From: Verrucomicrobiota bacterium
GTDB lineage: Bacteria; Verrucomicrobiota; Verrucomicrobiia; Chthoniobacterales; UBA10450
Direction: 5' to 3'
DNA: 10,661 nt
Assembly: GCA_003219925.1 (NCBI GenBank)
Contig: QHQU01000149.1
Coordinates: 1 to 10,661 of the forward strand
In this document: positions 5,102-10,661 of the stretch, piece after piece
How positions within the stretch are numbered: position 1 is the stretch's first letter
How the letters are laid out: every line of letters starts with the position of its first letter
The notes under the pieces: model-generated
The model's database searches: none
Seen by the model: the letters and a program-made list of their open reading frames with translations, nothing else
What the model was told of the DNA's origin: nothing
Made by a program: the position numbers and the translations under genes

Positions 5102-8100
5102 CTACGCCGCGCAAACAAAAAGGACGGGTGAATTATATGCCCTCACCTCAATCCTCTCCCACAGGGAGAGGAGGACACAGGTCGCGGGTGCCTCGGAAAT
5201 CAGGGCCGGGAGAGCGTACGCGAAGCGCCAGGTGAGGGTTCTCCGTTTCTGCGCGGGCTCGATCTTTCGGCGGCGTCGTTTTTTGTCGAAAGGACTTCTC
5301 GCAAAAATGGCGCCGTTCGGCTCATCCGGTTTTTTGCGACCTGCTCCGGTGTCCCCGTAGCAACGATCTCCCCGCCGGCACCGCCCGCTTCTGGACCGAT
5401 ATCGACAATGTAATCCGATTACGCTGAGGTTGTGCTCAATCACGATGACAGTATGACCGTCATCCACCAGCCGGTGCAGCAGGTTCAGCAATAATTCGAC
5501 ATCGGCCATGTGCAAGCCAATCGTCGGTTCCTCCAATAGATAGAGTGTCGATTTCGGCTTGCGCATCTTACGGAGCCGCTCGTTTTGCGTGCGTCCAATC
5601 CCGCGGGTCAGCTCGGTCGCGAGCTTCAGTCGTTGCGCTTCACCACCGCTCAAAGTCGGGCTCGGCTGCCCCAGCTTCAGATACCCAAGTCCGGTATCGA
5701 CGAGCAGTGAAAGCGATCGAGCGATTTTGGGGTTAGCTTTGAAAAATTCGGCCGCCTCCTCGATCGTCATTTCCATCACGTCTCCAATCGATTTTTCGCG
5801 GTAAAGAACTTCGAGGGTCTGCGCATTGTAACGTTTCCCGCCGCAATCTTCACAGGGCACGTAGGTGCTCGGCAGAAAATTCATCTCCAATTTGATCATG
5901 CCCTGGCCCTTGCATGACTCGCACCGTCCGCCCTCGGCGTTGAAGGAGAACCGGCTCGGGCTGTAACCGCGCATGCGGGCCACCGGAACTTGTGCGTAAA
6001 GATTGCGAATCTCATCGAAGACCTTGATGTAGGTCGCCGGGGTCGAGCGCGAGGTTTTCCCGATGGGCGATTGGTCGACTTGGTAAACCGCATCGATCGC
6101 TTCCATGCCTCCGCCTCGCTCGAACAGCTCCCCGGCGCGGTGCCGTTTTCGGTTTAATTGCTCGCGTACCGCCGGCAAAAGGACATCGCCCATCAAGGTG
6201 GATTTCCCGCTGCCGGAAATTCCGGTGATGACCGACAGGCAACCGACAGGAAATTTTACGTCGACGTTCTTCAGATTGTTCGCCCGCGCATTCCTGATCT
6301 TGACCCAATCCGCAACATGGCGCAGGCTTCGCCGCGATTTGCGCATGGGATGGCAGAGCGGCGCTTTTAGACAACGTCCGGTCTCCGAATCTTTGGCGCG
6401 CTCGATTTCGCGGAGCGATCCGCTGGCCACAACTTCGCCGCCGTGAATTCCGGCGCGCGGGCCGAGATCGATGATGTGATCGGCGCGGCGCATCGTTGCT
6501 TCATCATGTTCGACAATGACGAGTGAGTTCCCTTTTGCGCGCAACGCAGCCAGCGTTTCGAGCAGCCGGACATTATCACGTGGATGCAAGCCAATGGTTG
6601 GCTCATCCAGCACGTAAAGAACGCCGCGCAAGTTCGAGCCGAGCTGCGCTGCCAGGCGAATCCGTTGCGATTCACCGCCACTCAGAGTTTTGGCCGAGCG
6701 ACCTAACGATAGATAGCCGAGGCCGACATTGTCCATGAATCGAAGCCGCTGCACGATTTCAGGAATCAATTCGCTCGCGATGGTCTTTTGTTTGCCGCTA
6801 AATTTTAATCGCGCAATTTGTTTGGCTGCGGCGGCGGCCGAAAGCGCGGTGAAATCGTCGATCGTCTTGTTTTGCACGCGCACGTGACGCGCGATCGCAT
6901 TCAGACGCGAGCCTTGGCAGGCCGGGCAGATTTGCGCTTCACTTTCCTCGATCCATTCCGATTCACGCTCCGCGGCCAGCTCGTTTTCGAGGACTGATTC
7001 GCCATCGTCGCTTTCGCCAACTTGGAGCGATTGGTTCCAGATTTCGCCGAAGCCGCCGCATTCTTCGCAGGCCCCGTGCGGCGAATTGAACGAAAACAAG
7101 CGCGGATCGAGTTCTTCAAATGCGCGCCCACAACCCGGACAACTCATCTCCGTGCTCATGACCGTGAGTCGACCTTTCCCATCGATAAGACGGGCGGTAC
7201 CGCGACCAATCTCGAGCGCGCGCTGGCTGAGATTGCGCGCCTTGGCGATGCGCTTCTTGTCGATCACACCGACAACCACATCAATGGTGTGTTCCTTGAA
7301 ACGCTCAAGCTTACGAAATTGCCGCACCGGAACGAACTGCCCGTCGACGAAAAGGGAGTCGAATCCATTGCGCTCGGCCCAACGCGCGACATCGGTGTGA
7401 AATCCCTTTCGCGCTTTTACCAGCGGTGCCAGCACCTTGAGGGGACCACGGCGCGCCGCTGTCTCCATTTGTTTCACGATTGCCGCCAGAGTTTGTTTTT
7501 CGACCGGCAGATTGCAATTGGGACAGAATTGCGTGCCGGTTTTTGCAAAGAGCAACCGTAGGAAATGATAAACCTCCGTCACCGTCGCAACGGTTGATTT
7601 CCCGCCACCGCGCGTCACACGCTGCTCAATCGCGACGCTTGGCGGCAACCCTTCAACCAGATCGACATCCGGTTTTTCCAGTTGCTCGACGAACTGTCTG
7701 GCATAGGGGGACATGCTGTCGAGAAAGCGGCGCTGGCCTTCCGAGAACAAAATGTCGAAAGCGAGAGTCGATTTTCCTGACCCACTTAGTCCGGTAATGA
7801 CGACCATCTGGTCGCGCGGGATCGCGACGTCGATGTTTTTCAAATTGTGCTCGCGCGCCCCATGAACTTGGATCGCGCCGTTTGCGTTTCGTGCCGGGAG
7901 CGCGGACATCTTATCCAATCCGGTCGGCATCCTATTGAACGGCTCTTCCGCCGCGCGCAGCGAAATATCGCCGCCGTCATCCTGAGCATAGCGAAGCGGA
8001 GTCGAAGGAGCCGGTGGCGTGACCTTAAAGCTTTCGCGACGGGATCCCTCGACTGCGCTCGGGATGACGGCACGTAAAAATCTACCGGTATACGAGCGCT

Positions 8101-10661
8101 CAACCTTCGCAACCCGCTCCGGTGTTCCAACGGCCACAACCTCGCCGCCTTCATCGCCGGCTTCGGGTCCGAGATCGATAATCCAGTCGGCGCATTTAAT
8201 CACTTCGAGATTGTGCTCGATCACAACCAGCGAATGCCCGGCGTCGATCAATCGTTGGAACAATTGCAACAAAATCGCGACATCATCAAAATGCAGTCCG
8301 GTGGTTGGTTCGTCGAAAATAAAAAGATTGCCGACGGTTTTTTCTGTCGAGGCAGCCGTGCCGGCTGCATCGTTTTTCTTCGCAGGCGACACGCTTTTAT
8401 CAGCGAGGTGGCTAACGAGTTTTAGTCGTTGAGACTCGCCGCCGCTCAAGGTATTGAGTGGTTGCCCCAGCCGCAGATACCCGAGCCCCACCTCCTCCAA
8501 AATTTCGAGCGGGTCCGAGAGCTTTTCGCGCTCGCCGATCTGGGCAAACCAGGCAGCCGCTTCGGTCACGGTCAACTCGAGCACATCGTGAATCGATTTT
8601 CCGCGCAGCTGAATTTTGAGCACGTGCGGCTGGAAACGTTTGCCTTCACATTCCGCGCAACGGACATAAAGATCGCTCAAAAACTGCATCTCGATTTTCT
8701 CGAAACCGGTGCCGTTGCAACGTTCGCAACGGCCGCTACCGGAATTAAAGGAAAATGCACTGGCGGTCAGTCCTTGGGCCTGCGCTTCCGGCAAGGCCGC
8801 GAAGAGCTCGCGCACGCGATCATAAAGCCCGAGATACAGTATCGGCGTCGAACGGGGGGTTCGCGCCAGTGGCGATTGATCGACCATGACGATCTCCCCG
8901 AGGCGATGTGCGCCAGTCACTGTCCGGCATGCGCCCGGCTCATTTTCGCTTGCCTGGCCTTTGGCCCGCAAAAGGTTTCGATACAACACATCTTGAATCA
9001 GGGTGGATTTCCCTGAACCGGAAACGCCCGTAATCGCGGTAAAGATTCCGAGTGGAATTTCGACATCGAGGTTCTTGAGATTGTGTTCAGTCGCACCGGC
9101 GATTTTGATAACCGATGAAAACTTCCTCCGTGATTTTGGAATCGGGATGGATTTTTCACGAGTGAGATAATCCCGCGTGAGCGATTGGTGGATCGGCCGC
9201 TCCGCGGGCGATGTTAACGCCGAGGCCGTGATGCGGCTCTTTTTTGGTCGCGCCGCGATCATGTTTGGCATCGCCCCCAGAGCGGCCGATCCACCCATGA
9301 ATTCATTTAGCTGGCCGCTCCAAACCAGTTCGCCGCCGCGCTCACCGCGACCGGGACCGATGTCGATCAAGTTGTCGGCCGCCCGGATAATTTGTTCGTC
9401 ATGCTCGACTACAAGCAGGGTATTGCCTTTATCGCGCAGATTATGCATCACCCGCACCAGCCGCCCGACGTCGCGCGGATGCAATCCAACGCTGGGTTCG
9501 TCCATCACGAAGAGTGTGTTCACGAGCGACGCGCCAAGGCAGGTTGTGAGATTGACCCGCTGCATTTCACCGCCGCTGAGCGTGCGAGTAGAACGATCGA
9601 GCGTGAGATAGCCGACGCCGACCTCACAAAGATAACGGAGTCGCGCGCAGATTTCATTGCGCAGCATCGCGGCAGCGCCGTCATCCGGCGCGACTTCGAT
9701 GTCCGCCAGGATATCGAGCGTGGTAGAAATCGGAAGTGCCGCGAACTGGGGGAGAGTGAGCTGTTGCGGCGCGCTGTGAGCGCCGTTCGTCTGATTTCGG
9801 GGGTTAGAGACCGCCGCTACAATTTTGTAGTTCAGCGCCTCCGGTTGGTAACGTCCACCCTCACAGCTCGGACATTTCACATAAGCGCGGTATCGACTGA
9901 GCAAGACGCGCACGTGCATCTTGTAAGTCTTCGATTCGAGCCAGCGAAAGAAACCGCGGACCCCGTACCAGCGATTATTTTCGTAATCCTCATCCGTGTA
10001 TTCGCCGGCGCGTTTCTCCCCGTTGATGACAAAATCCTGGTCAGCCTTCGAGAGTTCCTCGAATGGTGTCTTGGCATCGATCTCCTCGCGGGCACAAGCA
10101 CGCAGCAGATCCTTTTGCGATTCGCCCATTTCCTGCCCGCGAAAGACGCGCACCACCCCTTGCGCGATCGAGAGAGAGCGGTCCGGGATCGCGCGATTCA
10201 GATCGATCGCGATGGTGCGGCCGAAGCCGCGGCATTCCGGGCAGGCGCCCAGAGGATTGTTGAAACTGAAAAGTCCCGGGCTCGGCAGTCGAATGTCGAG
10301 ATCGCAATGCGCGCAGTGCCAGCCGGTCGAAAAAGGAAATTCGTGACTTGTAGCGGCGGCCGTGTCGGCCGCCGCAGTTTTCGAAATTGCAGGGGACCCG
10401 CCGGCCTCCACGGGAAACGGAATGACATTGATTTTGCCCTTGCCGAAGCGCAGCGCGGTTTCAATCGCCTCAGTTAAGCGCGCACGATTTTCCTCGCTGA
10501 CGACGATGCGGTCCTGGATGACTTGAACGCGCGCGCCGAGGCGCTCGATTTTAGCGTCACTATCTACACGAATAATGTCGCCGTTTAGCCAAATGCGCAG
10601 ATAGCCTTGTTGTTGCAGAAATTGGAAGAAGTCGCGCGGTTTGGTCTTCGCCGGAACAACG
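5102..10661 (-). CDS. uvrA: Tandem double UvrA excinuclease subunit, 5' end outside window, frameshifted near the 3' end
   Basis: UvrA is the DNA-damage-sensing ABC ATPase of nucleotide excision repair. The frame is open from the right edge, so about the first 150 residues of half 1 are missing; a GTG at 10411 is internal, because coding continues upstream (RDFFQFLQQQGYLRIWLNGD and onward). Two UvrA halves are fused. Half 1 (10661 to about 8075) has zinc-finger cysteines CAHC/CPEC, signature TLSGGEMQR, Walker B VMDEPSVGLH, Walker A GVSGSGKST, CERC/CAEC, signature TLSGGESQR and FDEPTTGLH. Half 2 (about 7895 to 5200) has GLSGSGKST, CPGC/CEEC, TLSGGESQR, VLDEPTIGLH, GISGSGKST, CESC/CEDC, TLSGGEAQR and LLEEPTIGLH. 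The reading breaks at about 5416, just after EHNLSVI; the rest of this frame, to the TAG at 5102, is unrelated and partly repeat. The correct C-terminus continues in another frame to 5200. Double-length UvrA is known in Chlamydia. Several palindromic repeats lie within the frame (listed separately). Confidence 0.9.
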   Translation of the reverse strand, partial: VVPAKTKPRDFFQFLQQQGYLRIWLNGDIIRVDSDAKIERLGARVQVIQDRIVVSEENRARLTEAIETALRFGKGKINVIPFPVEAGGSPAISKTAAADTAAATSHEFPFSTGWHCAHCDLDIRLPSPGLFSFNNPLGACPECRGFGRTIAIDLNRAIPDRSLSIAQGVVRVFRGQEMGESQKDLLRACAREEIDAKTPFEELSKADQDFVINGEKRAGEYTDEDYENNRWYGVRGFFRWLESKTYKMHVRVLLSRYRAYVKCPSCEGGRYQPEALNYKIVAAVSNPRNQTNGAHSAPQQLTLPQFAALPISTTLDILADIEVAPDDGAAAMLRNEICARLRYLCEVGVGYLTLDRSTRTLSGGEMQRVNLTTCLGASLVNTLFVMDEPSVGLHPRDVGRLVRVMHNLRDKGNTLLVVEHDEQIIRAADNLIDIGPGRGERGGELVWSGQLNEFMGGSAALGAMPNMIAARPKKSRITASALTSPAERPIHQSLTRDYLTREKSIPIPKSRRKFSSVIKIAGATEHNLKNLDVEIPLGIFTAITGVSGSGKSTLIQDVLYRNLLRAKGQASENEPGACRTVTGAHRLGEIVMVDQSPLARTPRSTPILYLGLYDRVRELFAALPEAQAQGLTASAFSFNSGSGRCERCNGTGFEKIEMQFLSDLYVRCAECEGKRFQPHVLKIQLRGKSIHDVLELTVTEAAAWFAQIGEREKLSDPLEILEEVGLGYLRLGQPLNTLSGGESQRLKLVSHLADKSVSPAKKNDAAGTAASTEKTVGNLFIFDEPTTGLHFDDVAILLQLFQRLIDAGHSLVVIEHNLEVIKCADWIIDLGPEAGDEGGEVVAVGTPERVAKVERSYTGRFLRAVIPSAVEGSRRESFKVTPPAPSTPLRYAQDDGGDISLRAAEEPFNRMPTGLDKMSALPARNANGAIQVHGAREHNLKNIDVAIPRDQMVVITGLSGSGKSTLAFDILFSEGQRRFLDSMSPYARQFVEQLEKPDVDLVEGLPPSVAIEQRVTRGGGKSTVATVTEVYHFLRLLFAKTGTQFCPNCNLPVEKQTLAAIVKQMETAARRGPLKVLAPLVKARKGFHTDVARWAERNGFDSLFVDGQFVPVRQFRKLERFKEHTIDVVVGVIDKKRIAKARNLSQRALEIGRGTARLIDGKGRLTVMSTEMSCPGCGRAFEELDPRLFSFNSPHGACEECGGFGEIWNQSLQVGESDDGESVLENELAAERESEWIEESEAQICPACQGSRLNAIARHVRVQNKTIDDFTALSAAAAAKQIARLKFSGKQKTIASELIPEIVQRLRFMDNVGLGYLSLGRSAKTLSGGESQRIRLAAQLGSNLRGVLYVLDEPTIGLHPRDNVRLLETLAALRAKGNSLVIVEHDEATMRRADHIIDLGPRAGIHGGEVVASGSLREIERAKDSETGRCLKAPLCHPMRKSRRSLRHVADWVKIRNARANNLKNVDVKFPVGCLSVITGISGSGKSTLMGDVLLPAVREQLNRKRHRAGELFERGGGMEAIDAVYQVDQSPIGKTSRSTPATYIKVFDEIRNLYAQVPVARMRGYSPSRFSFNAEGGRCESCKGQGMIKLEMNFLPSTYVPCEDCGGKRYNAQTLEVLYREKSIGDVMEMTIEEAAEFFKANPKIARSLSLLVDTGLGYLKLGQPSPTLSGGEAQRLKLATELTRGIGRTQNERLRKMRKPKSTLYLLEEPTIGLHMADVELLLNLLHRLVDDGHTVIVIEHNLSVIGLHCRYRSRSGRCRRGDRCYGDTGAGRKKPDEPNGAIFARSPFDKKRRRRKIEPAQKRRTLTWRFAYALPALISEAPATCVLLSLWERIEVRAYNSPVLFVCAA
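5140..5238. repeat. REP-like nested palindrome over the uvrA 3' end
   Basis: The ends are perfect 9-bp inverted repeats, CCCTCACCT (5140-5148) and AGGTGAGGG (5230-5238). Inside is a tight hairpin, TCCTCTCCC and GGGAGAGGA (5152-5160, 5164-5172) with loop ACA. The element is 99 bp. It has the look of the abundant bacterial repeat whose - strand translation contains LSLWERIEVRA, a peptide I recall from many spurious hypothetical proteins. It covers the last codons of uvrA in the restored frame and the gap before the ATP-grasp gene. As RNA it could act as a processing or attenuation hairpin. Confidence 0.72.
5200..5415 (-). pseudogene. uvrA: Displaced C-terminus of UvrA in a second frame
   Basis: Read on the - strand from 5415 to a TGA at 5200-5202, this frame gives 71 residues starting DYIVDIGPEAGGAGGEIVAT and continuing GTPEQVAKN ... 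APFLREVL. This is the standard ending of the second ATPase domain of a UvrA half, equivalent to DWIIDLGPEAGDEGGEVVAV in half 1. It has no start of its own and is simply the lost tail of the upstream frame. The final 20 or so residues run into the REP-like repeat, which supplies the stop codon. Confidence 0.85.
5410..5422. other. Perfect palindrome at the uvrA frameshift junction
   Basis: GTAATC, a single C, then GATTAC form a perfect 13-bp inverted repeat exactly where the uvrA frame changes. The other three ATPase domains of the same protein have three residues (KCA, RAA, RRA) between the 'VI'-like position and the following D. Here only one base remains, so 8 nt appear to be lost between two 6-bp inverted arms. 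Confidence 0.8.
7973..8071. repeat. 99-bp palindromic element in the linker between the UvrA halves
   Basis: GCCGTCATCCTGAGC (7973-7987) and GCTCGGGATGACGGC (8057-8071) are 15-bp inverted termini with one mismatch. Internal arms AGTCGAAGGA (8000-8009) and TCCCTCGACT (8045-8054) pair with one mismatch. The 33 codons read through it begin AVIPSAVEGSR and end STPLRYAQDDG. I recognise these strings as the usual translation of a repeat common in acidobacterial and verrucomicrobial genomes. The element sits between FLRA, the end of half 1, and the start of half 2, and the frame stays open. Confidence 0.78.
8345..8368. repeat. Hairpin repeat copy B inside uvrA
   Basis: GCAGCCG (8352-8358) and CGGCTGC (8362-8368) form a seven-pair stem with a three-base loop. 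Without gaps, 19 of 24 bases (8345-8368) match copy A at 10349-10372, including the stem-loop core. On the - strand it is read as DAAGTAAST, between HLADKS and LFIFDEPTTG of half 1, a loop where other UvrA proteins are shorter. Confidence 0.55.
9762..9821. repeat. 60-bp element with inverted ends and two hairpins inside uvrA
   Basis: TGTTGCGGCG (9762-9771) and CGCCGCTACA (9812-9821) are inverted termini with one mismatch. Two internal hairpins are visible: GCGCT/AGCGC (9771-9775, 9779-9783) and CGGGGGT/ACCGCCG (9798-9804, 9810-9816, one mismatch). Read on the - strand it codes for VAAVSNPRNQTNGAHSAPQQ, inserted between NYKI and LTLPQF in half 1. Its - strand end TGTAGCGGCGG is identical to the start of hairpin copy A at 10349. 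Confidence 0.65.
10349..10375. repeat. Hairpin repeat copy A inside uvrA
   Basis: GCGGCGGCCG (10353-10362) and CGGCCGCCGC (10366-10375) form a perfect ten-pair stem with loop TGT. It begins TGTAGCGGCGG, shared with the element at 9762-9821. On the - strand it is read as TAAADTAAATS, between the UvrB-binding region and the first zinc-finger cysteines of half 1, in the same frame as copy B. Confidence 0.62.

Noticed and set aside
5102..5409. The C-terminal 100 or so residues of the long uvrA frame as a novel basic domain
   Set aside because: The same bases in another frame give the standard UvrA ending, and the rest is translated repeat, so this tail is a frameshift product.
5405..5425. Programmed ribosomal frameshift in uvrA
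   Set aside because: No slippery run is present, and a shift would still leave about three residues missing from a conserved stretch; a deletion or assembly error fits better.
6790..6850. GC-rich alanine run (SAAAAAK) in UvrA half 2 as another repeat insertion
   Set aside because: No inverted arms were found, and UvrA proteins have an alanine-rich helix of similar length here.
9392..10477. Long + strand open frame of 361 codons
   Set aside because: It is antisense to strongly conserved UvrA motifs, shows no recognisable domain, and reflects the codon bias of the real gene.
1..10661. CRISPR array, tRNA or rRNA genes, phage or transposase genes
   Set aside because: None was seen: no regularly spaced identical repeats, no tRNA cloverleaf noticed, and no integrase or transposase motif.

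Overview
The window reads as a chromosomal segment from a bacterium of the PVC superphylum, most likely a verrucomicrobium. The main evidence is a double-length, tandemly fused UvrA, an arrangement known from Chlamydia. Further hints are GTG starts, weak or absent Shine-Dalgarno sequences, and abundant REP-like palindromic repeats. The taxonomic call is inference; no rRNA or marker gene is present to fix it.

Layout. On the + strand at the left edge are the 3' part of a DUF4388 (PATAN)-type regulatory protein gene (2-772) and, 24 bp later, a ROK-family sugar kinase resembling polyphosphate glucokinases (797-1486). All remaining genes are on the - strand. In transcription order from the right edge they are a very large uvrA (10661 to about 5200, its start outside the window), a circularly permuted ATP-grasp protein (5080-3629), an alpha-E protein (3529-2528), a small lipoprotein (2433-2248) and a SET-domain protein (2062-1544). 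The two strands converge at about 1487-1543.

How the genes relate. The ATP-grasp and alpha-E proteins are habitual neighbours and probably act together in an incompletely understood peptide or amide-bond forming pathway. The transglutaminase often found with them is not in the window. UvrA is the damage-recognition ATPase of nucleotide excision repair and is unrelated in function to the genes downstream. The SET protein, the kinase and the DUF4388 protein look like ordinary accessory genes.

Main points of interest. (1) The uvrA frame breaks at about 5416, inside the last ATPase domain, where an apparent 8-nt loss sits at the centre of a perfect 13-bp palindrome. The missing 71-residue C-terminus continues in another frame. 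(2) At least four palindromic, repeat-like segments lie inside the uvrA reading frame without closing it, each in a variable loop or linker. Two of them belong visibly to the same family and are read in the same frame. A fifth repeat covers the 3' end of the gene. This resembles the in-frame palindromic elements described in Rickettsia. (3) The two UvrA halves differ in their insertion domain (115 against 39 residues).
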